DNA of 64,000 bases. Origin: Pseudarthrobacter raffinosi. GTDB lineage: Bacteria > Actinomycetota > Actinomycetes > Actinomycetales > Micrococcaceae. A program made the position numbers and the translations under genes. Shown here piece after piece: positions 33,006-41,576 of the stretch. Position 1 is the stretch's first letter. The number at the start of each line of letters is the position of its first letter. The stretch spans positions 62,001 to 126,000 of the forward strand of contig NZ_JAMXBH010000012.1 of NCBI RefSeq assembly GCF_023913735.1. Direction: 5' to 3'. The notes under the pieces were generated by a model. The model was given only the letters and a program-made list of their open reading frames with translations, was not told the DNA's origin and made no database searches.

Positions 33006-34010
33006 ATGCATGAACGGCTTTGGGGGACAGGTGCTCGGGAAATGACAGAAAACTGGGACAGAATAGGCATTCCGGCCCAGCCGGAAAGCCCGCGCCAGGA
33101 CGGCATCAGCGCCACCGCGGTGAGCCGCAGCTTCGGGCAGGTGCACGCCGTCGAGCACATGGATTTCCATGCTCCGGCGGGAAAAGTCACCGCACTGATC
33201 GGCCCGAACGGTGCCGGTAAAACCACGCTGTTGCTCATGCTGGCTTCACTGCTGGCGCCGGATTCCGGCACTGTCACGGTGGATGGGCTGGATCCGCAGA
33301 ACCACCGCGCGGAAGTGCGGAAAAGAATTGGCTGGATGCCGGATACCCTGGGCGTGTGGGAGTCCCTGACCGCCCGTGAGATCCTCACCCAGATAGCCCG
33401 TTTCTACCGGCTGCCCAAGGCCGGAATCCCGCAGCGCGTTACAGAGATGCTGGACCGGGTCCGCCTGAGTGACCTTGCAGACCAGCCGGCCCGTGTCCTG
33501 TCCCGGGGGCAGCAGCAGCGCCTCAGCCTGGCCCGCGCACTGATACACGATCCGTCCGTGCTGCTGCTCGATGAGCCGGCGTCGGGCCTGGACCCGGGAT
33601 CGCGGGTGGAGCTGCGCGTGATGCTGCGGCAGCTTGCGGCGGAGGGGAAGTCCATCGTTGTCTCCTCCCACGTGCTCAGCGAGCTGGACGAAATTGCGGA
33701 CGCAGCGGTGTTCGTCAACCGCGGGAGGACGGTCCGGCACCAGACCACGGACGCGGCTGCCGCCTCCGGCAGGCGCTACGCCATCTCGGCAACCGACGGC
33801 GCAGCGCTCGCCGCCAAACTCACGGACTTGGGCCTGACGTTCCGGGTTGAGGACGGCCGCCGGCCGGCCGTCAGCCTGGTGTTGCTGAACGACGACGCCG
33901 CCCGCCTCCTCCGCGACCTGGTGCTCGCCGGCGTCGGGGTCAGCTCCTTTGCCCCCGCCTCGGGTGCCCTGGAAGAGACTTACATGAACCTTGAGGGGGA
34001 GCGGCGATGA
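33006..34010 (+). CDS. ABC transporter ATP-binding protein
   Basis: 334 residues. Walker A GPNGAGKTT, Q-loop region RIGWMPDTLGVWESL, signature LSRGQQQRLSLARAL, Walker B VLLLDEPASGLDPG and H-loop SSHVL. The C-terminal 100 residues are the accessory region of ABC-2 type exporters. The ATG at 33006 has no ribosome site, but TATAGT at 32996-33001 places a transcript start on it, so translation is probably leaderless; ATG 33042 (MTENW) is the alternative. It overlaps its permease by ATGA. Cargo unknown. Confidence 0.92.
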   Translation: MHERLWGTGAREMTENWDRIGIPAQPESPRQDGISATAVSRSFGQVHAVEHMDFHAPAGKVTALIGPNGAGKTTLLLMLASLLAPDSGTVTVDGLDPQNHRAEVRKRIGWMPDTLGVWESLTAREILTQIARFYRLPKAGIPQRVTEMLDRVRLSDLADQPARVLSRGQQQRLSLARALIHDPSVLLLDEPASGLDPGSRVELRVMLRQLAAEGKSIVVSSHVLSELDEIADAAVFVNRGRTVRHQTTDAAAASGRRYAISATDGAALAAKLTDLGLTFRVEDGRRPAVSLVLLNDDAARLLRDLVLAGVGVSSFAPASGALEETYMNLEGERR

Positions 34011-35158
34011 GCCAGCTGACAGAACAAACGCAGCGCCCGCCGGCTTCCGGCTTTGGTGCCGGCTACCTTGCCGGCATCCGGGATGTGGTGGTCCTGGAAC
34101 TCAAGCAGCGGCTCCGGTCCCGCGGCTGGTACATCATGCTGGCCATCTGGTTCATCCTGACGGGCCTGGTGACCTGGCTGACCTGGGCCAGCTGGAACGC
34201 CCAGCGCGAAGCCCAGCGCGCCTATTCCAACTTTCTGCCGCCCGACACCGGTCCGGGGTCCATGATCTTCGAAGTGGTCCTGGCTTTTGTCCTCCTCTTC
34301 GCATTGCTGGTGGCGCCCGCACTGTCTGCCAATGCCGTCAACGGCGACCGCGCCGGCGGGACCCTGGCCATCCTTCAGGTGACCCTGCTCCGTCCCGGCC
34401 AGATCCTGTGGGGCAAGTTCTTCGCCGCGTGGGCCGCCGCCCTGGCCTTCCTGGTTGCCAGCACGCCGTTCCTGGTCATCGGAGTGGCCCTCGGCGGCAT
34501 GACGCCCGGCCATGTCATCGTGGCCCTGCTGATGCTCGCGGTTGAGGTGGGTGTGGTCTGTGCCATCGGCGTCGGAATTTCCGCGCTGGCGGGGCGTCCG
34601 CTGTTCTCGATTGTCGTCACGTACCTTGCCGTGGCCGGGCTGGTTTTCGGTTCCCTGATTGCCTTCGGCCTGGGTACCGGGCTCTCGCAGGGCACCGTTA
34701 TGGCCAACCAGGCGCAGTACCGCAACTACGAACCGCTGCGGCCGGTACCCGACGAAACAGCGCCGCAGGAACCGGAGTACACCTGCTCCGGACCGCTGCG
34801 TGCCCAGCCAGCAGTTCGCACCGAAAGGGTGGCGTGGATGCTGGCCATGAACCCTTACGTGGTGGTGGCCGATGCCATCCCCTACACGGTCCGCGTCAAC
34901 AGTGGCCTCGGAATGTCGTCACCGGTGGGGGCCATCGAATCCATCAGCCAGGGTGCACGCTACGCCATGGCCGGTCCGGAGGGCACCTACCCCTGCGCCA
35001 ACGGGGAGGCCAAGCCGCAGTACCTGGCACAGTCCACTCCCTTGTGGCCGCTGGGGCTCGGCCTGCAGCTGCTGCTTGCCGGGCTGCTGATGTGGCTGGG
35101 CTGGCGCTCGCTGCGCACCCCGGCACACAGGCTGGCACGCGGAACCCGCATCGCCTAA
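34007..35158 (+). CDS. ABC-2 type exporter permease
   Basis: 383 residues with about six hydrophobic segments: YIMLAIWFILTGLVTWLTW, IFEVVLAFVLLFALLVAPAL, the pair around AALAFLVASTPFLVIGVAL, VALLMLAVEVGVVCAIGVGI, IVVTYLAVAGLVFGSLIAF, and the last near LGLGLQLLLAGLLMWLGW. DRAGGTLAILQVTLLRPGQIL is the typical ABC-2 coupling region. Between TM5 and TM6 is a roughly 130-residue external loop with two Cys (YTCSGP, TYPCANG) that may pair. Partner of the ATPase just upstream. Confidence 0.9.
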   Translation: MSQLTEQTQRPPASGFGAGYLAGIRDVVVLELKQRLRSRGWYIMLAIWFILTGLVTWLTWASWNAQREAQRAYSNFLPPDTGPGSMIFEVVLAFVLLFALLVAPALSANAVNGDRAGGTLAILQVTLLRPGQILWGKFFAAWAAALAFLVASTPFLVIGVALGGMTPGHVIVALLMLAVEVGVVCAIGVGISALAGRPLFSIVVTYLAVAGLVFGSLIAFGLGTGLSQGTVMANQAQYRNYEPLRPVPDETAPQEPEYTCSGPLRAQPAVRTERVAWMLAMNPYVVVADAIPYTVRVNSGLGMSSPVGAIESISQGARYAMAGPEGTYPCANGEAKPQYLAQSTPLWPLGLGLQLLLAGLLMWLGWRSLRTPAHRLARGTRIA

Positions 35159-35292
35159 GCCGGTGTGCCCGACGACGGCTCAGCCCGGCCCCCTGAACCC
35201 AGGCCAGGCTGGCCAGGCCGGGTCGGGGCGCCGGTCTTCCTTAGCCTGTCTGCCTTAGCCTGTCGGCCTGACCAGGTCAGGGGCAGGTCCGC

Positions 35293-35892
35293 TCAGGTCA
35301 GGGCGTTGCGGCGGCCTTCGAATGCACGCCCGAGGGTGACCTCGTCGGCGTACTCAAGATCGCCGCCCACAGGCAGCCCGGAGGCCAGACGGGTCACCAC
35401 GATGCCGATTGTCTTCAGCATCCGGGCCAGGTACGTGGCCGTTGCTTCGCCTTCGAGGTTGGGGTCGGTGGCGATAATGACTTCCTGGATGGCGCCGTCG
35501 TTCAGCCGGGTCAGGAGTTCCCGGATCCGCAGCTGCTCGGGCCCAACGCCGGCAATGGGGTTGATGGCTCCGCCCAGCACGTGATAGCGGCCGCGGAAGG
35601 ACCGGGTGCGCTCCACGGCGAGGACGTCCTTGGACTCCTCCACTACACAAATGACTGACGGGTCGCGCCGGGGATCCCGGCAGATGTTGCACAGTTCCTG
35701 CTCGGTGACGTTGCCGCATACAGTGCAGAACTTCACGCGTTCCTTGACCATGGTGATGGCTTCCACGAGTCGCTTCATGTCCTGCGGGTCCGCTTCGAGG
35801 ATGTGGAAGGCAAGCCGCTGGGCGGATTTGGGACCAACACCGGGAAGCCGTCCGAGCTCGTCGATCAGCTCCTGGACTGCACCTTCGTACAC
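35293..35892 (-). CDS. recR: Recombination protein RecR
   Basis: 199 residues, full length. A helix-hairpin-helix ([15 protein letters not shown]) binds DNA, the zinc finger is [16 protein letters not shown], and the Toprim domain begins [14 protein letters not shown]. RecR works with RecO/RecF to load RecA on gaps. GTG at 35892 has GAGGAAAAC directly upstream. It lies 63 bases after dnaX, a conserved pairing. Confidence 0.98.
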   Translation of the reverse strand: MYEGAVQELIDELGRLPGVGPKSAQRLAFHILEADPQDMKRLVEAITMVKERVKFCTVCGNVTEQELCNICRDPRRDPSVICVVEESKDVLAVERTRSFRGRYHVLGGAINPIAGVGPEQLRIRELLTRLNDGAIQEVIIATDPNLEGEATATYLARMLKTIGIVVTRLASGLPVGGDLEYADEVTLGRAFEGRRNALT

Positions 35893-35955
35893 GTTTTCCT
35901 CTTTTGGCTTGGCTTGGGTAGTGAATGGAGTTGCGGGAGTACGTGCGCCAGGTGC

Positions 35956-38900
35956 CTAGAACCTCGCAACGATGGGGCTTCCGTCCGGGGACCGCTCCTC
36001 GATCAGCTTCCCGCCCAGAATACGCTCGACGGCGGCGCGTCCAAAGACACCGGATTCCTCGATGGTTTCATCGTCCGCGCTCGGTATGTCCTGGACGTAG
36101 GTTGCGGCGGCAGCCCTGGCCGGCGCCTTGGCACGCCCGGCTTCGGCCTCGGGGCTGTTGGACAGGCGCTGGTAAAGACTCTGCCGGGCGGCAGCAGCGG
36201 ACTCGGATGTCGCCGGTGCCGGCTGCAGGGGTGCGGCAGCCGGAGCAGTCGATGCCATGGCGTACTCACGAACTTCAGCCGGTTCGGGAACGGCTGCTTC
36301 CACTGGCGGGACTGCCGGGGCTTGGCTGGCTGGCGCCGGGTTGTTGGGCGCCGCGGATTCTGGTGCGGGGCCTTGTAGTGCGGGGGTCTCTGGCGCGGAG
36401 CTCTGCGGTGCAGCTGAATGTTGTGCTGCTGAATATAGTGCGGGGATTTCGGTGGTTGCGGTGGGGGCTACGGGCGGCAAGCCCCAGCTGGCGTCGGCAT
36501 CGGACTGGCTGACGACAGCTGACGTCTTGGGGACCTGGGCGGTGGCCGGCTCGTAGCTGGGCGCAGGAGCGGTTTCCGCGGCCTCTTCCGGGACGGACGT
36601 GTTCAGGCTTTTGCCAACATTGGGCTCGGTGCCAACCACCCATACGCCCGGCGCCTGCTCGACGGCCCGGCCCCACGGATCCAGTGCCGGATCGGGTTGT
36701 GAAGGAGCGGCCGAAGCCGCACCGGAGGACCTGCTAGCTGGGGAGGTCTTTGCTGCTGCAGCCTTTGAAGCACCTCGAGCGGGCCGCTTGGCGGGTGCGG
36801 CCGCTGAAGGCTCAGGCTGTGAAGGCGACAGGCGTGGGGCAGCCGCAGCCGAGGGATCCCAGTCCATGGGTGGTTCCTCGTCCAGCGGCGGAGCATCTTC
36901 GTCGCGCGGGGGACCCCAGTCGTTATCGGAGTAGGCATACGAACCGGCGGTGGCATCCGGCTCAGCTGGTACCGGCTGTCCCTGGGCGGCCTCAGTGGCT
37001 GCCGACGCGCTGACGTCGCCAGTGTGCTGGACAGTTTCCGCAATAGCTGCTGCGCCTGCAGTCGGTGCAGGTGCAGCAGTGGCAGGAGGCACGGCCGGTT
37101 CGGGAGCACGCGTCGCGGAGGAGGGGGCTGGCGAAGGTGCCGGCGCGGTGGCCAGCACGTCAGGCGTGGAAACGGCGCTGGCAGGGGCCAGTCCCCACGC
37201 GACATCGGCTGAACTGGCCGGAGCTTCCGGGCTGGCTTCCGGACTAGCGGGAGCTTTTGGGTTTGGCTCAGCGCTCGCTGCCCTGTTGGCGCCACCGGCG
37301 ACTGCGGTGATCTGGCAGTCGATGCCCACTGTTTTGTGGATCGCCTGCCGCAGGTTTTCAGCGTGATCAGCCCGGCCGAAGGCGCCAGCCAACCCGGTAG
37401 TGCTGAACGACAGTGTCAGGACCTGGCCGTCAAATGCACCCACCTGGGCGTTCGGCTCAACCAGGGCCCACGTGCTGCGCTTGATCTTGGAGAGTGTCTG
37501 CAGAACTTCCGGCCAGGCACGGCGCAGGACTTCGACGTCGCCTGTCCCGGCGGCCCCAGTGCTTGCCGCGCCAGTTCCTGTCGCACCGGTCGGTGCGGCA
37601 GTGGCAGGGGCATGGCCAACCGAAGCGGGCGCAGCCGGGGCAGGTGCAGCGGTGGCAGGAGCCGTGACAGCGTCGGTGCTTGCCGGCGGGGTAGCCGGGG
37701 AAACTGTGCGGGGGGCGTCTGCCCCGGTCTCTCGGGTGGGCTGACCGGATGCCTGCGGAGTGGGAGCGGGCGGCCTGCCTGTGGACTCGTCAACCGGCCA
37801 GTCGTTGGTGCTGACCTTGGGCGGCGTCAGCGACGGCCTGGTCTGTTCGGCTCCGGATACCTGTGGCCGGGCCGACCCGGGACCGGCAGCCGCTGGCCCT
37901 GAAGGCAGCTGCGCAGCAACCGGCGCCGCAGCGGGCGCCTCAGAAACGGCTGGCGCAGAAACTGGTTGTACGGAAACGGGTGCAGCAGGAGCCGGCGCGG
38001 AAGCTGCTGGTACGGAAACAGGTGCAGCAGGAGCCGGAGTTGCCGCTGTCGGCACCGCGGAAACCGCAGCGGGTCCAGCCGAAACCGCAGCACCAGCCGG
38101 AGCGGGAGCGCCGACGTCGTTCCCGGCGTAATTCAGGCGCCGCTCCACGCGGTCGATCCGCGCAGCGATGCCGCGTTCCGTCTGTTCCGAACTGGGGAGC
38201 AGGATGCGGGCGCAGAGAAGCTCAAGGTGCAGGCGCGGAGACGTGGCGCCGGTCATCTCGGTCAGCGCAGTGTTGGTGACATCAGCGGCGCGGGAGAGTT
38301 CGGAAGCCCCGAGGTTGTGCGCCTGGTTCTGGAGCCGGGCGATCTGGTCCGCAGGCATGCCGCGGAGGATGACCTGGGCGCTTTCGGGCATGGCCTGGAC
38401 GATGATGAGGTCGCGGAAGCGTTCCAGCAGGTCCTCGACGAAGCGGCGGGGATCGTGGCCGGTCTGCACCACGCGGTCCACAGCCCGGAAAACGGTGGCG
38501 GCATCTGAGGCGGCCACAGCTTCCACGACGTCATCCAGCAACGATGCGTGGGTGTAGCCGAGGAGGGCTACGGCAAGTTCGTAGTCGAGGCCGTTGGGTC
38601 CGGCTCCGGCCATCAGTTGGTCCAGCACGGACAGGGAATCGCGGACGGAGCCGCCGCCGGCCCGGACCACCAGCGATAGAACGCCGGGAGCCACGGGAAC
38701 GTTTTCCTGGTTGCAGAGCAGCTCCAGGTACGCCATCAGCGGCTCCGGCGGGACAAGCCGGAAAGGGTAGTGGTGCGTGCGGGAGCGGATGGTGCCGATG
38801 ACCTTGTCCGGCTCCGTGGTGGCGAAGATGAACTTGATGTGCTCCGGCGGCTCTTCAACGATCTTCAGCAGGGCGTTGAACCCGGCAGAGGTGACCATGT

Positions 38901-39297
38901 GGGCCTCATCGATGATGAAGATCTTGTAGCGGTCGCGGACCGGAGCGTACGTTGCGCGCTCGCGGAGGTCGCGGGCGTCGTCGACACCGCCATGGCTGGC
39001 GGCGTCGATCTCGATGACGTCCAGGGAGCCTGAGCCGCCGCGGGCCAGTTCAATGCAGCTGGGGCACGTACCGCAGGGCGTATCTGTGGGGCCTTGGGCG
39101 CAGTTGAGGCAGCGGGCCAGGATGCGGGCGGAGGTGGTCTTTCCGCAACCGCGTGGGCCGGAGAAGAGATAGGCGTGGTTGACACGGTTTTTCCGCAGTG
39201 CCGTCATCAGCGGCTCGGTGACATGTTCCTGCCCGATAACGTCAGCGAAGGAGTCCGGGCGGTATCTGCGGTAAAGGGCGGTGGTAGTAACAGTCAC
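35956..39297 (-). CDS. dnaX: DNA polymerase III subunits gamma/tau
   Basis: Clamp-loader ATPase and tau scaffold. 1113 residues, far longer than the roughly 640 of E. coli. The ATPase part is standard: YRRYRPDSFADVIGQEH, Walker A GPRGCGKTT (47-55), four zinc Cys (CLNCAQ..PCGTCPSC), Walker B FIIDEAHMVT and the sensor region. From about residue 395 to 1050 runs Ala/Pro/Ser-rich low complexity with short imperfect repeats (APAAPVSVP), interrupted by a folded tau-like segment (WPEVLQTLSKIKRSTWALVEP). The last 40 residues (DETIEESGVFGRAAVERILGG) look conserved. GTG start; the SRP RNA gene lies just upstream. Confidence 0.97.
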   Translation of the reverse strand: MTVTTTALYRRYRPDSFADVIGQEHVTEPLMTALRKNRVNHAYLFSGPRGCGKTTSARILARCLNCAQGPTDTPCGTCPSCIELARGGSGSLDVIEIDAASHGGVDDARDLRERATYAPVRDRYKIFIIDEAHMVTSAGFNALLKIVEEPPEHIKFIFATTEPDKVIGTIRSRTHHYPFRLVPPEPLMAYLELLCNQENVPVAPGVLSLVVRAGGGSVRDSLSVLDQLMAGAGPNGLDYELAVALLGYTHASLLDDVVEAVAASDAATVFRAVDRVVQTGHDPRRFVEDLLERFRDLIIVQAMPESAQVILRGMPADQIARLQNQAHNLGASELSRAADVTNTALTEMTGATSPRLHLELLCARILLPSSEQTERGIAARIDRVERRLNYAGNDVGAPAPAGAAVSAGPAAVSAVPTAATPAPAAPVSVPAASAPAPAAPVSVQPVSAPAVSEAPAAAPVAAQLPSGPAAAGPGSARPQVSGAEQTRPSLTPPKVSTNDWPVDESTGRPPAPTPQASGQPTRETGADAPRTVSPATPPASTDAVTAPATAAPAPAAPASVGHAPATAAPTGATGTGAASTGAAGTGDVEVLRRAWPEVLQTLSKIKRSTWALVEPNAQVGAFDGQVLTLSFSTTGLAGAFGRADHAENLRQAIHKTVGIDCQITAVAGGANRAASAEPNPKAPASPEASPEAPASSADVAWGLAPASAVSTPDVLATAPAPSPAPSSATRAPEPAVPPATAAPAPTAGAAAIAETVQHTGDVSASAATEAAQGQPVPAEPDATAGSYAYSDNDWGPPRDEDAPPLDEEPPMDWDPSAAAAPRLSPSQPEPSAAAPAKRPARGASKAAAAKTSPASRSSGAASAAPSQPDPALDPWGRAVEQAPGVWVVGTEPNVGKSLNTSVPEEAAETAPAPSYEPATAQVPKTSAVVSQSDADASWGLPPVAPTATTEIPALYSAAQHSAAPQSSAPETPALQGPAPESAAPNNPAPASQAPAVPPVEAAVPEPAEVREYAMASTAPAAAPLQPAPATSESAAAARQSLYQRLSNSPEAEAGRAKAPARAAAATYVQDIPSADDETIEESGVFGRAAVERILGGKLIEERSPDGSPIVARF

Positions 39298-39370
39298 GAG
39301 AAAACCCTACCAATCCGGGCAGACAATCAGGATCCCTCGCGGACGGCCGCCCTGTGGGGAAATAGTAAAG

Positions 39371-39456
39371 ACCCCCCATGCACCCGCCAGAGCCCGTTTA
39401 CCCTTGCTACCTTCCGGTCCTGGGGGAGTTCAACAGGATGACGCCACATGAGGGGC
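39371..39456 (-). ncRNA. ffs: Signal recognition particle RNA (small bacterial type)
   Basis: Minus-strand RNA. The conserved apical domain GACCGGAAGGTAGCAAGGGT is exact for bacterial 4.5S-type SRP RNA, preceded by GTTGAACTCCCCCAG and followed by AAACGGGCTC. The ends CCCCTCATG and CATGGGGGG pair over nine bases, closing the hairpin. Binds Ffh for co-translational targeting. It lies about 75 bases upstream of dnaX on the same strand, the usual place in Actinobacteria. The rest of 39298-39665 holds a hairpin at 39571-39608 and nothing else I recognise. Confidence 0.95.
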
Positions 39457-39570
39457 CGCAGACCAGTTTACCCGAAGATTCAGGAAGGTCCGGACGGCCC
39501 GGACTGCGGCCGGCCGTGGCCCGGCCGGGTGCCCACTCGCGGCCCGGAATTTCCTGATGAGCTGCCCGGA

Positions 39571-39608
39571 CCCGCTTGAGCGGTGCTGGCCCGCACCGCT
39601 CAAGCGGG
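39571..39608. terminator. Perfect hairpin downstream of the YqfO-like gene
   Basis: CCCGCTTGAGCGGTGC and GCACCGCTCAAGCGGG pair perfectly (16 bp) around TGGCCC. It would end the minus-strand gene at 39666. No T-run. Confidence 0.7.
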
Positions 39609-39665
39609 CCACGGCCGCGAAAGCTGGCGCAAAGGCGAAAGCGGGTTCAAAGGCCCGGACGCCAG

Positions 39666-39992
39666 CTAGCGTCGCCAGCCGTCCACCGGCCAGGTCATGA
39701 ATGCGGGCTCCTCGTAAGGGTGCGCCGCGCGCAGGGCCAGCACAACGGCGTCGAGCATCTCTTCCTCCACAACGCACTCCACCCGGGTTTCCGGCACGCG
39801 TTCGACCGCACCGACGGCCCCGACGAACGGCTCGGCGCCAGGCGACGGAGTGAAGCGCCCGGTGCCGGGGGAGGTGAATGTGCAGTGCGAATAGTTCCCG
39901 ATCCTGCCCGCGCCGGCGTCCCCGATTGCCGCGAGCAGCGGCTCCGTGTGTGTCTCCGGAACGTAAACCACCAGGGCGTGCAGCTGTGTCAT
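39666..39992 (-). CDS. YqfO/NIF3-insert-like domain protein
   Basis: 108 residues forming one PII/CutA-like domain known as the insert of NIF3/YqfO proteins: LVVYVPETHTEPLLAAIGDAG, GRIGNYSHCTFTSPGTGRF, and VECVVEEEMLDAVVLALRAA with HPYEEPAF. Stand-alone versions are common and of unknown role; the HPYEEPA and GNYSHC patches may bind metal. No signal peptide. Single gene. Confidence 0.85.
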   Translation of the reverse strand: MTQLHALVVYVPETHTEPLLAAIGDAGAGRIGNYSHCTFTSPGTGRFTPSPGAEPFVGAVGAVERVPETRVECVVEEEMLDAVVLALRAAHPYEEPAFMTWPVDGWRR

Positions 39993-40303
39993 GGCCTCAT
40001 CCTGCCAAGAAGGCAGGCTAATGGGCAGCGATTTTCATTGCTTATCCGGCGGGTAGGGCCGATCATGGATATGTACACCGATTGGGGCAATCTCAAGGTT
40101 GTGAGCTGCGGGGCCTGGCTGGAGGGCCGGACCCGGCAGCTCAACGGTGTATCGGAGGAATGGGCGCATTGGGGGCGTCCATTTTTACGTTAACGGGCCA
40201 GCTGGAGCCCGGATTGCCGCGTGCGGTAACAGTCCGACGGGCCAATTGGGCGATGCCGGAATGTTCAGGTAGTCTAGTATCTGCTTTTGATTCGAAAGCA
40301 GCT
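39993..40303. other. Intergenic region before tRNA-Ser
   Basis: 311 bases without a supportable gene. It holds a small hairpin (CCTGCC-AAGAA-GGCAGG, 40001-40017) and, at its end, TAGTAT at 40275-40280, a likely -10 box for the tRNA. A 42-codon frame from about 40065 has no ribosome site and no family. Confidence 0.5.
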
Positions 40304-40391
40304 GGAGAATTCGCCTAGCGGCCTATGGCGCACGCCTGGAACGCGTGTTGGGTTAACGCCCTCGGGGGTTCAAATCCCCCATTCTCCGCCA
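40304..40391 (+). tRNA. tRNA-Ser(GGA)
   Basis: Acceptor stem GGAGAAT/ATTCTCC, followed by G and an encoded CCA. The anticodon arm CACGC-CTGGAAC-GCGTG gives anticodon GGA (codons UCC/UCU). A long variable arm (TTGGGTTAACGCCCTC) marks a class II serine tRNA, and the T arm is GGGGGTTCAAATCCCCC. Confidence 0.97.
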
Positions 40392-40394
40392 GCC

Positions 40395-40431
40395 AAAAAC
40401 CCGGTTCTGACCTCGTCAGGGCCGGGTTTTT
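40395..40431 (+). terminator. Terminator after tRNA-Ser
   Basis: AAAAACCCGG pairs with CCGGGTTTTT around TTCTGACCTCGTCAGGG, which itself contains CTGAC/GTCAG. Confidence 0.9.
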
Positions 40432-40493
40432 GCTGTCCTCCAGCCAGGCGATGACCCATGGCTGGAGCCCAGCTGCCCAGCTCGGCGGCCAGG

Positions 40494-41411
40494 TCACGTG
40501 CCCGCGTAGCCCAGGCGGTGGAGGCGCTCCCGGGCCGCTTGTTCGCTGGGTCCAGGCCCGCGTCCAAGGGCAAGATGTACGACGCCGAGAGTCACCTTCG
40601 TTGCCAGCCTCACGGGGAGCGGGAACGGCCCCAGCCGGGGGACCTGGAGCCCCAGCATGCGGCGGTACTTCGGCTCAAGGCTGTAGACGGCGCCGGCGAA
40701 GATGATCCGGTAGCCGGGGCGCAGCAGCGGATGCAGTGGCGGGTTGCGGATGAACTCAACGGTCTCGGCAACCCTGCTGTCCGCCACCAGCTCACCGTTG
40801 TTATACCAGCGGTCCAGTTGCTCCCGCATTTCGGCCTCGCTCAGGGGCGGATCCTCCACGCCCATCAGCCGTCCGGCCTGGGCCCACTCGCGGACATAGG
40901 CGTCGGGGCCGCCGGGGATCCCGGCACCCCAGATTTTGTGGGCCGAGAGGAAGGCGTCCACGAACGCGATGTGGACCCAGCGGGCGAGTTCCGGATCGTT
41001 GGCCGAGTAGCTCCGCTCGCCGCCGTGCCCGTCACTGTAGGTCCCCTGTACAGGCTCGTGCAGGCGACGGACCCGGGCGGAAGCCTCGTCGGCGGCGGCC
41101 TGTGGGCCATAGGTGACGGTGAAGATCCAGCGGATGGTCCGGGCCAGCCGGCTGAGCGGATCTGCGCGGAAGTCGGAGTGCTCGTGGATTCCCGCCAGCG
41201 CCCCGGGGTGCAAGGCCTGCATCAGGAGCGCGCGGACCCCAGCCACAATGGTAGCCATGGAGCCGTGCACCGCCCAGACGGCCGAGCCGGGAAGGTGATA
41301 GCCGGCGTCGTCCCCTTCGGCCAGCCGCGGAACCCAAGCGGGCTGACCGTCAGTGCTGCCGGTGAATACCCGTTTGATTTCGCCCTGCCATTCCCTGAGG
41401 AAATTTCGCAT
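40494..41411 (-). CDS. DUF2236/MpaB-like oxygenase
   Basis: 305 residues. Family blocks: HGSMATIVAGVRALLMQALHPG, GIHEHSDFRADPLSRLARTI, IFTVTYGP, and WVHIAFVDAFLSAHKIWG. The scattered conserved His (HGS, LHPG, HEHSDF, WVH) correspond to the heme-b-binding His of the latex-clearing-protein/MpaB superfamily. MpaB cleaves a prenyl side chain; substrate here is unknown. ATG 41411 begins MRNFLREWQGEIKRVF, the usual family start; in-frame codons further up are not conserved-looking. It diverges from the M23 peptidase gene. Confidence 0.85.
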   Translation of the reverse strand: MRNFLREWQGEIKRVFTGSTDGQPAWVPRLAEGDDAGYHLPGSAVWAVHGSMATIVAGVRALLMQALHPGALAGIHEHSDFRADPLSRLARTIRWIFTVTYGPQAAADEASARVRRLHEPVQGTYSDGHGGERSYSANDPELARWVHIAFVDAFLSAHKIWGAGIPGGPDAYVREWAQAGRLMGVEDPPLSEAEMREQLDRWYNNGELVADSRVAETVEFIRNPPLHPLLRPGYRIIFAGAVYSLEPKYRRMLGLQVPRLGPFPLPVRLATKVTLGVVHLALGRGPGPSEQAARERLHRLGYAGT

Positions 41412-41576
41412 GTCACTATTCTCGTCCAGAAGCCGCGGGCACGGTTCTGAGGGGTGATCCACATAATGTCCGCAGCGGGACCGGCGCGGGGGTTCACAGG
41501 CCCGGGTCTTTGTGGTCCCATGAGATGGTAAGTCCGTCTGGATCCGGGGTCTGGCGGGCCAACCCGGGAGTAACGA

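Noticed and set aside
40065..40193. Possible 42-codon gene upstream of tRNA-Ser
   Set aside because: No ribosome site, no recognisable domain, and codon use does not stand out.
40304..40391. tRNA-Ser as an integration site
   Set aside because: No integrase gene and no second copy of the tRNA 3' end was seen in the window.
41412..41576. Cyclic-di-AMP (ydaO-type) riboswitch upstream of the M23 peptidase
   Set aside because: The region is GC-rich and can fold, but the conserved core bases expected of that riboswitch are not present.
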